A stretch of DNA of 64,000 nt from NCBI RefSeq assembly GCF_013307245.1, contig NZ_CP028941.1, positions 1,302,001 through 1,366,000 of the forward strand, read 5' to 3'. The first letter of the stretch is position 1; every line of letters begins with the position of its first letter. This DNA comes from Polynucleobacter antarcticus. GTDB lineage: Bacteria; Pseudomonadota; Gammaproteobacteria; Burkholderiales; Burkholderiaceae. Below are positions 52,327 to 61,555 of the stretch, in pieces. Position numbers and translations under genes: made by a program. Under the pieces are notes generated by a model. The model was not told the origin of the DNA. It worked only from the letters and a program-made list of their open reading frames with translations, and did not search any database.

Positions 52327-53301
52327 TTAATCTAGTTTTGCCCCAGCCTGCTTTACTACTTTAGCCCAGCGGGGCATCTCACTAGCTAAAAATTTAGTGA
52401 ATTGCTCAGCATTCAGATAAGCTGGATCAGCGCCTTGCTCAATCATTCTCTTTTGAATCTCTGAAGACTCCAGGGTATCTTTAAAGGCTTGACTTAATTT
52501 ATTAACAACCTCAGAGGGTGTTCCTTTTGGCGCCAATATGCCATAAAAACCAACAATCTCTAGATTAGCAACGCCTGTTTCTATTACCGTAGGCGTATTC
52601 GGCAATGCTAGATTTCGCTTTGCACTAGTTACTGCTAAGGCCTTTACCTTTCCCTGTTTCGCGTAGGCTGCAGCCTGAGGTACTGACTCAGCCATAAACT
52701 GCACATGGCCAGCAATCAGATCAGTAAAAGCTGGGGCACTACCTCTAAACGGGATATGCACCATAAATATTCCCGTCTCATTTTTTAGCATCTCAGGAAC
52801 CAGATGTGAAATACCACCATTTCCGGCTGAACCATAATTTAATTTACCAGGATTGGCTTTTGCAAAAGCGATCAATTCTTTCAGAGATTGCACGGGGACA
52901 TCTTTATTCACAATCAAGGCAAGGGGTTGTTGCGCTGTTCTGGCTATAGGCTGAAATTCCTTGAGGGTGTCATAGGAAGATTTTGTATAAATTGCTGGAT
53001 TAATAACCATAGTGCCTGTATTGGCCAATAACAGCGTATAGCCATCGGGCGGTGATTGGGCTACAAATTGAGCGCCAACGGTTCCGCCTGCTCCGGCTTT
53101 GTAATCGACAATCACTGTTTGACCTAAAGAGGACTGTAGTTTTTCGACCAGCAGTCGCATATGAGCATCTAGAGGGCCGCCAGCAGGAAAGCCAATAATG
53201 ATTTTTATAGGTTTATCAGGGTATGCAGCCTGAGCACTCTGAATCGATATAACACTCAGGAGGGTAATAAGAAAATAACAAAATGCTTTCGCGTTACGCA
53301 T
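52327..53301 (-). CDS. Bug-family solute receptor (TctC-like)
   Basis: A 324-residue receptor: a signal peptide ending IQSAQAAYPDKPIK, the family start IIIGFPAGGPLDAHMRLLVEKL, VDYKAGAGGTVGAQFVAQS and NYGSAGNGGISHLVPEMLKNET. It is the third such orphan receptor in the window and has no transporter genes next to it. The BaiN-type flavoprotein gene lies 37 bases upstream on the same strand. Ligand unknown. Confidence 0.9.
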   Translation of the reverse strand: MRNAKAFCYFLITLLSVISIQSAQAAYPDKPIKIIIGFPAGGPLDAHMRLLVEKLQSSLGQTVIVDYKAGAGGTVGAQFVAQSPPDGYTLLLANTGTMVINPAIYTKSSYDTLKEFQPIARTAQQPLALIVNKDVPVQSLKELIAFAKANPGKLNYGSAGNGGISHLVPEMLKNETGIFMVHIPFRGSAPAFTDLIAGHVQFMAESVPQAAAYAKQGKVKALAVTSAKRNLALPNTPTVIETGVANLEIVGFYGILAPKGTPSEVVNKLSQAFKDTLESSEIQKRMIEQGADPAYLNAEQFTKFLASEMPRWAKVVKQAGAKLD

Positions 53302-53338
53302 GAAAATCTCCTACTAACAAGATATTAGACAAATTATC

Positions 53339-54556
53339 TCAAAGTGCATGTGCACAAGCAAAGCCACTTGCCCAAGCCCATTGGAAGTTATGTCCCCCTA
53401 AATGACCGGTGACATCGACACATTCCCCAATAAAATACAGTCCAGAGTGATTACGTGCCATCATTGTTTGGCCATCAAGCTCTTTGGTGTCAACACCGCC
53501 AAGCATCACCTCTGCTTTTTTCCAACCCAGAGTGCCCGCGGGTTTAACGGACCAGTGGCTAATTAGCTCTTTTAGTACCTGGCGATCCTTCTTGGATACT
53601 TCGGCCCACTTACGGCCTAACAGATTTTTTTGCTCTGCAAATGCTTTTGCAAGACGCTGCGGCATGACAGATGCCAGAATACTTTCTGTCGATTTCAAGC
53701 GATTCTCTTCATCATTAAAAACTTCATCGCAACTCAAGTCGCCATTGACCCCGGCCGCTCCCAACCAATCAATCTGAATAGTCTCGCCCTCTACCCAGTA
53801 GCTACTTGCCTGCAGCACAGCAGGACCTGATAATCCTTTATGGGTAAGGAGTAAGTCTTCATGAAAGTGACAAGCACCGTAACGACTACCCTTAGATCCA
53901 GCGGCAATCCGAATGGGCAAGCTCAAGCCAGCAAGTTCAACCAGATTTTCAAACTCACCTGAGGTGAATGAGAGTGGCACTAGGGCGGGACGAGGATCAA
54001 TCACATTCAATTGAAATTGTTTGGCAATATCTAATGAGTAAGCTGTAGCACCGATTGCAGGGACAGGCAAACCACCCGTCGCCATTACAACGGACCTTGA
54101 TCGCTCAATGCCATTATTAGTTTTAACTACCCATTGTTCTGATTCATGAGAGATCGACTCCGCGATGACAGGATGCCGAATCAGCACATTCCCTTTGGCA
54201 CACTCGCTGAATAGCATGTCAATAATTTGTTTAGCAGACTCATCGCAAAATAATTGACCTTGGTGCTTCTCATGATAGGCAATTCGATATGACTGAACTA
54301 GCTTAATAAATGCAGAAGAGGGGTAGCGGGCTAAAGCACTTTTTACAAAATGGGGATTGAGAGATAAGAAATGGGATGGGCTCGTATTCAGATTCGTGAA
54401 GTTGCATCTACCCCCACCACTAATCCGAATTTTTTCACCTAATACCTCTGCATGATCGAGCACCAATATCTTTTTATTACGCTGACCAGCAATTCCAGCG
54501 CAAAATAAACCAGCAGCACCACCACCAATAATGATGGCATCCCATATTTTATTCAT
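53339..54556 (-). CDS. BaiN/HI0933-family flavoprotein
   Basis: A 405-residue protein. The dinucleotide fold IIGGGAAGLFCAGIAGQR and the family block LGEKIRISGGGRCNFTN are diagnostic, with VMATGGLPVPAIGATAYSLDIAKQ and the closing ECVDVTGHLGGHNFQWAWASG. Members bind FAD; related proteins act in steroid or nitro-compound reduction, but no general substrate is known. It starts 3 bases after the channel-like gene's stop, so these two form a unit. Confidence 0.88.
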   Translation of the reverse strand: MNKIWDAIIIGGGAAGLFCAGIAGQRNKKILVLDHAEVLGEKIRISGGGRCNFTNLNTSPSHFLSLNPHFVKSALARYPSSAFIKLVQSYRIAYHEKHQGQLFCDESAKQIIDMLFSECAKGNVLIRHPVIAESISHESEQWVVKTNNGIERSRSVVMATGGLPVPAIGATAYSLDIAKQFQLNVIDPRPALVPLSFTSGEFENLVELAGLSLPIRIAAGSKGSRYGACHFHEDLLLTHKGLSGPAVLQASSYWVEGETIQIDWLGAAGVNGDLSCDEVFNDEENRLKSTESILASVMPQRLAKAFAEQKNLLGRKWAEVSKKDRQVLKELISHWSVKPAGTLGWKKAEVMLGGVDTKELDGQTMMARNHSGLYFIGECVDVTGHLGGHNFQWAWASGFACAHAL

Positions 54557-54559
54557 AAC

Positions 54560-55075
54560 TTATTTAAAACGCTCAATGACTTCGGGAGAAATCTTCAGTT
54601 TTTGCATATGGGAACGCGTATAAGCCTGACGAAAATTTTTAGTCATGGAAATCATCACCGATGCAGTCCACGCAAATGCGAACATCCCAGAAAAAGCAAT
54701 AATGACAGCAAGCATTTTCCAGCCATTAGGCAGGAGATCATCCATAAAACCCATAGCAGTGTAGGTGCTGCCACTAAATAAAATACTTTGACTCAAACTA
54801 GGTAAAAGATTGAAACCCCAAAGAGCTACCCCCCAAAGAATGATTTCAAAAATATGGACCAGAAAAAGACACAGAATACTGATGTAAAAAACAAAGCCGA
54901 CCGAGGAATATTGATGCTCTGACATGTATAGAAAGGTTTTCACCTCGTAGCGCTTGGCAATCTGAAGCAACGCCAATCCATGAATTAACATCACGATCAA
55001 GAGCATGGCAATGCCAAATAAGTAGGCCGGTAAATCTAATTCGGTCGAAAAATTAATAGTGTTAGATATGGTCAT
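54560..55075 (-). CDS. Ion-channel-like membrane protein with atypical pore loop
   Basis: The product has 171 residues: TM helix about 17-38, TM about 58-85, a pore-like loop SILFSGSTYTAMGFMDDLLP, and TM about 118-142, then a basic cytoplasmic tail. The helix-loop-helix layout matches Ion_trans_2/two-pore potassium channel homologues. The selectivity filter, normally TxGYG, reads TAMGF, so K+ selectivity is uncertain. It precedes the flavoprotein by 3 bases. Confidence 0.7.
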   Translation of the reverse strand: MTISNTINFSTELDLPAYLFGIAMLLIVMLIHGLALLQIAKRYEVKTFLYMSEHQYSSVGFVFYISILCLFLVHIFEIILWGVALWGFNLLPSLSQSILFSGSTYTAMGFMDDLLPNGWKMLAVIIAFSGMFAFAWTASVMISMTKNFRQAYTRSHMQKLKISPEVIERFK

Positions 55076-55120
55076 TCTGGGCCTTTGAGCTTATTTTACA
55101 GATCTTATAGACGCAATCAG

Positions 55121-55978
55121 TTAAGCTAACTGATACCAGTCTTGAATAACATGCCAGGCAGACTCGGCATTTTCAACAAAATGAATCAAGTTCATATCCT
55201 CTTGATCAATGACGCCATTTTGAAGCATCGTTTCAAAACGAATTGTCTCGCACCAAAAGTCACGCCCCACCAAGATGATGGGGAAGCGCACTACTTTCTT
55301 GGTCTGCATCAAGGTGAGTACTTCAAAGAGCTCATCAAATGAACCAAAGCCGCCCGGGTAGGCGACAATTGCTCTAGCTCGCAGCATGAAGTGCATCTTA
55401 CGAATAGCGAAATAATGAAAACGAAAGCTTAGCCCTGGCGTAAGATATTGATTAGGGTGCTGCTCTCGAGGTAAGCTAATGTTAAAACCGATGGATTTAT
55501 CCCCAGCTTCAAATGCACCGCGATTAGCTGCCTCCATAATTCCAGGACCGCCGCCCGTAGCAATATGCAGCTTATTGCGAGCTTCAAATTGAGAGGCGTT
55601 ATAGCTAGCTACAAGACTACCGAACTCTCTAGCTGAATCATAGTATTTCGAATGTAGTAAAGCCTTTTGAGCTGTTGCTAATGCCTCTGGTGATTTAGCA
55701 CTCCGCTCCATTTCTTGTGCGACCTGAGAACTCACGAAACGGGTGGAACCAAATACGGTAATCGTGTGTTCAATCCCCTGCTCATGCAGCAAAATTTCTG
55801 GCTTTAATAATTCCAACTGAAAACGCACGCCAAGAGTCTCTCGTCGCAATAAAAAATCTTCATCATCAAAGGCAAATTTATAGGAATCCTCAGACTCATC
55901 TTCTGCTATTAGACTCTTCTGATGATTGAGATAATCTGTAATAGTTTGGGAATTATTTTCAGGGAGCTTTGGGCTCAT
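55121..55978 (-). CDS. LOG-family nucleotide hydrolase-like protein (TIGR00730)
   Basis: A 285-residue Rossmann-fold protein with TVFGSTRF, the GGGPGIMEAANRGAFEAG motif and PGGFGSFDELFEVLTLMQ, the signature pair of the LOG/lysine-decarboxylase-like family. These cleave the base from nucleoside 5'-monophosphates; in bacteria the physiological substrate is often purine nucleotide (PpnN-type). The N-terminal 65 residues extend beyond the short LOG proteins, as in the longer bacterial group. It stands 45 bases upstream of the channel gene on the same strand. Confidence 0.88.
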   Translation of the reverse strand: MSPKLPENNSQTITDYLNHQKSLIAEDESEDSYKFAFDDEDFLLRRETLGVRFQLELLKPEILLHEQGIEHTITVFGSTRFVSSQVAQEMERSAKSPEALATAQKALLHSKYYDSAREFGSLVASYNASQFEARNKLHIATGGGPGIMEAANRGAFEAGDKSIGFNISLPREQHPNQYLTPGLSFRFHYFAIRKMHFMLRARAIVAYPGGFGSFDELFEVLTLMQTKKVVRFPIILVGRDFWCETIRFETMLQNGVIDQEDMNLIHFVENAESAWHVIQDWYQLA

Positions 55979-56146
55979 GTCACAACCTTTTAAAAATTGG
56001 CCTTATGCTGCTGTAAGCCTAATAAATAGCGATAAATTGTTTACTATTATTTAACACTGTATCTCTCTACAGCTAGCATAACAAGTATAGAGAAATAGAG
56101 AAGGCGCACCTTTTCATCATTATTCAATTAGAGCGATACTGCTGAT

Positions 56147-57043
56147 ATGCCCTTTCCTTCGCACCCTGCTACTCCCCCTTTAGATTCTTTAGCACTCATC
56201 AGACGCCTAAAACGAGCACCTGCTGAGCATAAGGGTCATGCTGGCAAAGTACTGCTGATCGGGGGCGCCCCTGGTATGGCTGGAGCGCTTATTCTTGCGG
56301 GCAATGCTGCCCTGCATCTCGGAGCAGGCTGGACGATACTGGAGATGCTCGATCCTGCCACAGCCCATGCTTCTTCTGAGCAGGCCGAGCTCATGGTACG
56401 CTTAGCCAGTTTTGATGCAAAAGATCAATTACAAAAGACTGCTCCCGATTTAATTGCGATTGGCCCGGGCTTAGGATTCTCTGCGCTTGCAAAAGAATGG
56501 CTTGGTGCGGTCTTGCAATACCCACAGATCCCCCTAGTCATCGATGCAGATGCCCTGAATTTAATTGCAGATACCCCTCAATTTTTAGACCTTCTCAAAC
56601 AACGCAATCTAGAGTTTCCAGGTATGAGTGTGCTAACCCCTCATCCGGGCGAAGCTGCAAACCTCCTTAATACGACTGCCCAAACGATACAGGCTGATCG
56701 ATTGGGCGCATTAATGAAGCTCGTGGACTTAACACATTCTATTGTTGTACTAAAGGGGCAACATAGTTTGATTGCCTCACCCACGCAGCCAGTATTACTA
56801 TGTCAGCAAGGCAATCCTGGTATGGCCGTAGGGGGGATGGGGGACGTCTTGACTGGTAGTGTTAGTGCAATCGCAGCCCAAGGCATCGCCCATCATATTG
56901 ATCTTTGGGAAGCAAGCTGTATTGGAGTGCAATTACATGCCACTGCCGCGGATAGTCTGGTTGCCAAACAAGTCGGCCCCATTGGGCTTACACCAACAGA
57001 AGTCATTTTTGAAATGCGAAGCCTGTTGAATAAACTGTTATAA
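56147..57043 (+). CDS. nnrD: ADP-dependent (S)-NAD(P)H-hydrate dehydratase
   Basis: A 298-residue ribokinase-fold enzyme that repairs hydrated NADH/NADPH. Seen: GKVLLIGGAPGMAGALILAGNAALHLGAGW, LIAIGPGLGFSALAKEW, VIDADALNLI, SVLTPHPGEAANLL and the active-site loop NPGMAVGGMGDVLTG. The epimerase domain (nnrE) that is often fused at the N-terminus is absent, so it must be encoded elsewhere. The DMT transporter gene follows 6 bases later. Confidence 0.92.
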   Translation: MPFPSHPATPPLDSLALIRRLKRAPAEHKGHAGKVLLIGGAPGMAGALILAGNAALHLGAGWTILEMLDPATAHASSEQAELMVRLASFDAKDQLQKTAPDLIAIGPGLGFSALAKEWLGAVLQYPQIPLVIDADALNLIADTPQFLDLLKQRNLEFPGMSVLTPHPGEAANLLNTTAQTIQADRLGALMKLVDLTHSIVVLKGQHSLIASPTQPVLLCQQGNPGMAVGGMGDVLTGSVSAIAAQGIAHHIDLWEASCIGVQLHATAADSLVAKQVGPIGLTPTEVIFEMRSLLNKLL

Positions 57044-57049
57044 ATTAGC

Positions 57050-58006
57050 ATGCATTCAAAAGAATTAAGTATTCATCACCGCCATTATTTTTACGGCATC
57101 TGCATGGCCGGTATTGGGTCGATTTTATTTTCTGGAAAAGCGATCTTAGTAAAACTTGCTTTTACTCATGGTGCTACAGCGGAAACACTGATCGCCTTAA
57201 GAATGCTGATGGCTCTGCCACTTTTTTGGGGGATTTACTGGTGGCAAGCGCGTAAAGAAGCAATGAGCTCGCTAGTATTACAAGACCATATCAAAATATT
57301 TTTCTTGGGATTTATGGGTTACTTTTTTTCTAGTTACCTTGATTTTCTGGGTCTTCAGTACATTTCAGTAGGCCTAGAGCGTATCGTTCTTTACCTAACC
57401 CCAACTATCGTGCTGCTGATTTCCTATTTTGTTTTAAAAAAATCCATCAGCCGACTTCAGTGGTATGCATTAGCTGTTGGCTACCTTGGAGTGATCGTAG
57501 TATTCATTCAAGATGCTAGCGCATCTGGCTCAATGGCATTGTTAGGTATGGCCCTGGTATTTGCTAGTGCATGTTCTTATGCCATCTATATGATTGGCTC
57601 AGGCGAAATGGTTAAAAGAGTGGGTAGCGTGCGATTGGTGGTGTACGCGAGCTCAGCATCCGCCCTACTCAGTGTGATTCAAATTTTGATCTATGATCCA
57701 GCCGCAGTCTTTACCCAAACGCCTCAAATTTACTGGCTAAGTTTAATTAATGCGAGTGTGTGCACCGTTATACCGATGCTTTTGATCATGATGGCCATCA
57801 ACCGAATTGGCTCACCTTTGGTTGCTCAGGCCGGTATTCTGGGACCTGTCTCTACCCTCTTTATGGGCTGGGTTGTTCTATCAGAGCCGATTACCTGGTT
57901 GCAAATTGGGGGGATGGGTTTGGTGATGGGCGCGATGTGGTTGCTAGTACGTAATGACCCCTCAGCACCGAATACAGAATTGATCCCCTCTAAGCATTTA
58001 GACTGA
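57050..58006 (+). CDS. DMT-superfamily (EamA) transporter
   Basis: A 318-residue, 10-helix protein with two EamA repeats (about 15-145 and 160-295). The first repeat has AILVKLAFTHGATAETLIALRML and the second LLGMALVFASACSYAIYMIGSG. Substrate unknown; the family exports metabolites or amino acids. It starts 6 bases after nnrD, and a strong terminator follows. Confidence 0.87.
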   Translation: MHSKELSIHHRHYFYGICMAGIGSILFSGKAILVKLAFTHGATAETLIALRMLMALPLFWGIYWWQARKEAMSSLVLQDHIKIFFLGFMGYFFSSYLDFLGLQYISVGLERIVLYLTPTIVLLISYFVLKKSISRLQWYALAVGYLGVIVVFIQDASASGSMALLGMALVFASACSYAIYMIGSGEMVKRVGSVRLVVYASSASALLSVIQILIYDPAAVFTQTPQIYWLSLINASVCTVIPMLLIMMAINRIGSPLVAQAGILGPVSTLFMGWVVLSEPITWLQIGGMGLVMGAMWLLVRNDPSAPNTELIPSKHLD

Positions 58007-58027
58007 GAAACCATACTCCTGTAATTT

Positions 58028-58053
58028 AAAAGGCCGTCTAAAGACGGCCTTTT
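58028..58053 (+). terminator. Bidirectional Rho-independent terminator
   Basis: AAAAGGCCGTC-TAAA-GACGGCCTTTT, a perfect 11-bp stem with a 4-base loop, between the converging DMT transporter and aminotransferase genes. Confidence 0.93.
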
Positions 58054-58075
58054 AAGGTGTGCTTCAATAAAAAAA

Positions 58076-59224
58076 TTATGCTGGCTGAGCTTCTTCCTCA
58101 GTAATCTTTTCCAAAGCTTTCTCAAGATGGCTCATCGTACGATCGATGTTTGCTAATTTCTCTAAACCAAATAAGCCAATTCGGAAGGTACGGAAATCTG
58201 GTCTTTCATCACACTGCAAGGGAACACCGGCAGCAGTTTGTAAACCCAGGGCAATAAACTTTTTACCCGACTGAATCTCAGGGTCAGTGGTGTAACTTAC
58301 TACTACACCAGGAGCCTGGAAGCCCTTAGCGGCAACTGAGTGATAGCCCTTGGAGACCAATAAAGCACGAACCTTTTCGCCCAACTCTTGCTGCTTTTGT
58401 TTGAGCGATGCAAATCCTAGGGCTTGGGTCTCTTTCATAACATTACGGAAGATCTTCAATGCATCTGTAGGCATAGTGGTGTGATACACATGACCGCCTT
58501 TTTCATAGGCTTCCATAATTTGGAGCCACTTCTTCAGATCGATCGAGAAACTGCTACTTTGCGTACTGTCAATCCGAGTACGAGCACGCTCGCTCATCGC
58601 AATCAGAGCGCAACAAGGTGAGCTACTCCAGCCTTTTTGTGGCGCGGTAATTAAGACATCAACATTGCAGGCTTTCATGTCTACCCACATAGCACCAGAA
58701 GCAATACAGTCAAGTACAAATAAGCCATTCACTGAATGAACTGCATCACCCACTGCTTTGAGATAGTCATCAGGCAAAATAATTCCAGCGGAAGTTTCTA
58801 CATGCGGAGCAAAAACGACAGCAGGCTTTTCTTTTTTAATATAGGCAACCACCTCTTCAATCGGCGCAGGTGCAAATACACCCTGGGTGCTATCGTCCAA
58901 TTGCCTACCCTTAATGATATGAACGTCTTGGGTAATGTTGGCCATATCAAAGATTTGCGTCCAACGGTAACTAAACCAACCATTGCGCAATACGAGGCAC
59001 TTTTGATTATTGGCAAATTGACGAGCAACGGCTTCCATGCCGAATGTGCCGCTACCAGGAACAATCACTGCGGAGCTAGCGTTATAGGCATCTTTTAAGA
59101 CGCTAGATATATCGACAATCACTTTTTTAAACTCTTCAGACATATGGTTTAAAGATCGATCGGTATACACCACAGAGAACTCTAAGAGACCGTCTGGATC
59201 AACATTGGGCAATAAACCTGGCAT
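58076..59224 (-). CDS. Class V aminotransferase (alanine/serine-glyoxylate type)
   Basis: A 382-residue PLP enzyme of fold type I. The PLP Lys sits in VLITAPQKGWSSSPCCALIAMS, preceded by FVLDCIASGAMWVDM (cofactor Asp) and VVFAPHVETSAGIILPDD; VPGSGTFGMEAVARQFA forms the phosphate-binding loop. This matches the alanine-glyoxylate/serine-glyoxylate group. A role in glyoxylate or purine nitrogen use is possible. It is a single gene with no operon partner. Confidence 0.83.
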   Translation of the reverse strand: MPGLLPNVDPDGLLEFSVVYTDRSLNHMSEEFKKVIVDISSVLKDAYNASSAVIVPGSGTFGMEAVARQFANNQKCLVLRNGWFSYRWTQIFDMANITQDVHIIKGRQLDDSTQGVFAPAPIEEVVAYIKKEKPAVVFAPHVETSAGIILPDDYLKAVGDAVHSVNGLFVLDCIASGAMWVDMKACNVDVLITAPQKGWSSSPCCALIAMSERARTRIDSTQSSSFSIDLKKWLQIMEAYEKGGHVYHTTMPTDALKIFRNVMKETQALGFASLKQKQQELGEKVRALLVSKGYHSVAAKGFQAPGVVVSYTTDPEIQSGKKFIALGLQTAAGVPLQCDERPDFRTFRIGLFGLEKLANIDRTMSHLEKALEKITEEEAQPA

Positions 59225-59330
59225 AGTAATTTCCTAATAAATCGTAAGAATGACCTTAAATGATACCGATTTAGCACTATTTGTGTATCAACCTGCCGAA
59301 AACAGGATTCAAAGGGGATTTGAGGGCATT

Positions 59331-60245
59331 TTAGCTTGAAGCGCTAAGGCGTTTGGAGGAGGACACCAAAATTCCGACGGCAATTAAGATAAAAGCCAGC
59401 CCATGAAATACCCGCGGGGGATCACCTAAGATTGCCGCTGAAAATACGGCAGTGAATAAAGGAATTAAGTTGGCAAAAAATGCCGCTACAGTTGGACCTG
59501 CCCCAGCAACTCCGAGACCCCAACAGCGATAGGCAATTAAAGATGGGCCAATGGCTACAAAAATAATTAATGGTGCAGTCAGCTCATCAACGACAATAAA
59601 AGCATTGCCAGAGGCTATTTCAGCACCCTCAAAAACCATAGTCCATAAAAAACCAATCATCACTTGTGCCAATAGAAATTGAGCCCATGGCCATTGCCGC
59701 TCTGAACTAGAACCCGGTCGTCCAATCATCCAGCTATACAACGCCCACAAGATGGTGGCAAGCATAATAAATAAGTCGCCCATCATGATCTGCATATTTA
59801 AGAGGCTTGTAGGTTCACCGCGAGTCAATACGATGATGACTCCCGATAAAGAAACTAAGACACCGACCATTTGAAGCGGCGTGGGTCGCGTCTGATAAAA
59901 AATTGCGCCGATAAATAGCATCCACATCGGCATGCTAGCGCCAATTAAAGTTACATTGATCGCAGTTGAAGTCTGCAAAGCTAAATAAAGTAGGACGTTA
60001 TAGCTGCCAACGCCAAAAAGACTTAAAAGTAAAAAGCGGCCTTTGTATTGCCACAACTCACTACCAGGCTTAAAAATCTGCCAGCCAAAGGGCAGTAAGA
60101 TCAAGGCTGCTAAACCCCAACGTACTGCACTCAAGGTAATCGGCGAGACACTGCCTACTAGCGCCCTACCCGCAATTGCATTACCAGCCCATAAGGCCGT
60201 AGCAATCAATAGGTAGGTAGTCGTTCTGAGGGTCAATTGGGACAT
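59331..60245 (-). CDS. DMT-superfamily (EamA) transporter
   Basis: A 304-residue, 10-helix exporter with two EamA halves. Typical stretches are ATALWAGNAIAGRALVGSVSPITLSAVRW near the start and LGVAGAGPTVAAFFANLIPLFTAVF in the second half. Substrate unknown. It differs clearly in sequence from the DMT protein at 57050-58006. The gene is divergent from lldD with 164 bases between starts. Confidence 0.88.
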   Translation of the reverse strand: MSQLTLRTTTYLLIATALWAGNAIAGRALVGSVSPITLSAVRWGLAALILLPFGWQIFKPGSELWQYKGRFLLLSLFGVGSYNVLLYLALQTSTAINVTLIGASMPMWMLFIGAIFYQTRPTPLQMVGVLVSLSGVIIVLTRGEPTSLLNMQIMMGDLFIMLATILWALYSWMIGRPGSSSERQWPWAQFLLAQVMIGFLWTMVFEGAEIASGNAFIVVDELTAPLIIFVAIGPSLIAYRCWGLGVAGAGPTVAAFFANLIPLFTAVFSAAILGDPPRVFHGLAFILIAVGILVSSSKRLSASS

Positions 60246-60409
60246 TTAGGGTCGGCAAGCAAATTAAGTGAATTAGAGGGTATTCAGAGCATCTCATGTG
60301 GGTAATTACCTAGGCATTGTAAAAACAAATGTTTAGGATCGCTAAGGTTGCTAAGATAGAGCTTAATGAAGTTTTAGCCGTAAAGATATGGCAACAGAAA
60401 GGGTATCAA

Positions 60410-61555
60410 GTGGGAATTATTACCAATATTGAAGACTTAAGAGTATTACACCAAAAACGCACCCCGAAGATGTTTTATGACTATGCGGACTCTGGTTCGT
60501 GGACAGAATCCACCTACCGAGCCAATGAGTCTGACTTTCAAAAAATCAAACTCAGGCAACGCGTAGCTGTCAACATGATTAATCGGACCACGAAGACTAA
60601 AATGATTGGTCAAGAGGTTGCCATGCCTGTTGCCTTAGCACCTACAGGGCTAACAGGGATGCAGTGTGCTGATGGTGAAATCTTGGCAGCCCAAGCAGCT
60701 GAAAAGTTTGGCGTACCCTTCTGCTTGTCCACCATGAGTATTTGCTCTATAGAGGACGTTGCTGAAAGAACCACTAAGCCATTTTGGTTTCAGCTCTATG
60801 TCATGAAAGACCGTGGCTTCATTGAGCGTCTGATTGAGCGTGCCAAAGCAGCTAAATGCTCAGCACTAATGTTAACGTTGGATCTCCAAATTTTGGGTCA
60901 GCGTCATAAAGATTTAAAAAACGGCTTATCAGCACCACCCAAGCTCACTATTCCTAACATCATCAATATGATGACGAAGCCTCGCTGGTGTATGGGTATG
61001 GCAATGACTCCACGCAGAACTTTCCGCAATATTGTCGGTCACGCTACTGGAGTGGGCAATATGTCATCCTTGTCCTCATGGACTGCGGAACAATTTGATC
61101 CCGGCTTGAGCTGGGACGATGTAGAGTGGATTAAAAAGCTCTGGGGCGGAAAGCTCATTATTAAAGGCATCTTAGATGAAGACGATGCACGCCTAGCTGC
61201 CAACTCTGGCGCTGATGCCTTAATTGTTTCTAATCATGGTGGTCGTCAACTAGATGGCGCTGTTTCTACTATTCATGCGCTACCGGGAATTATTAATGCT
61301 GTTGGCAATGACATTGAAGTGTGGATGGATGGCGGCATTCGCTCAGGACAAGACGTATTAAAGGCCTGGGCACTGGGTGCTCGCGGCACCCTTATTGGCC
61401 GACCCTTTCTCTATGGCTTAGGCGCTATGGGTGAAGCGGGAGTGACCAAGTGCTTAGAAATTATTCATAAGGAGTTGGATATTACTATGGCCTTCACAGG
61501 ACACCGTGATATCCAGAATGTCACTAAAGATATTTTATATCCGGGAACTTTTTAA
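60410..61555 (+). CDS. lldD: FMN-dependent alpha-hydroxy-acid dehydrogenase (LldD-like)
   Basis: A 381-residue enzyme. The true start is taken as GTG 60410 (MGIITNIEDLRVLHQKRTP), because AAAGGG lies 7 bases before it and the product then has the family's usual N-terminus; the frame is open from 60329 but unsupported. FMN-site features: MFYDYADSGSWTESTYRANE, LAPTGLTGMQCADGE, the catalytic block ALIVSNHGGRQLDGAVST and WMDGGIRSGQDVLKAWALGA. L-lactate is the likely substrate; other 2-hydroxy acids are possible. The next gene begins inside its 3' end. Confidence 0.87.
   Translation: MGIITNIEDLRVLHQKRTPKMFYDYADSGSWTESTYRANESDFQKIKLRQRVAVNMINRTTKTKMIGQEVAMPVALAPTGLTGMQCADGEILAAQAAEKFGVPFCLSTMSICSIEDVAERTTKPFWFQLYVMKDRGFIERLIERAKAAKCSALMLTLDLQILGQRHKDLKNGLSAPPKLTIPNIINMMTKPRWCMGMAMTPRRTFRNIVGHATGVGNMSSLSSWTAEQFDPGLSWDDVEWIKKLWGGKLIIKGILDEDDARLAANSGADALIVSNHGGRQLDGAVSTIHALPGIINAVGNDIEVWMDGGIRSGQDVLKAWALGARGTLIGRPFLYGLGAMGEAGVTKCLEIIHKELDITMAFTGHRDIQNVTKDILYPGTF

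Noticed and set aside
60329..60409. N-terminal extension of LldD
   Set aside because: The added 27 residues do not resemble the family, and AAAGGG before GTG 60410 marks the better start.
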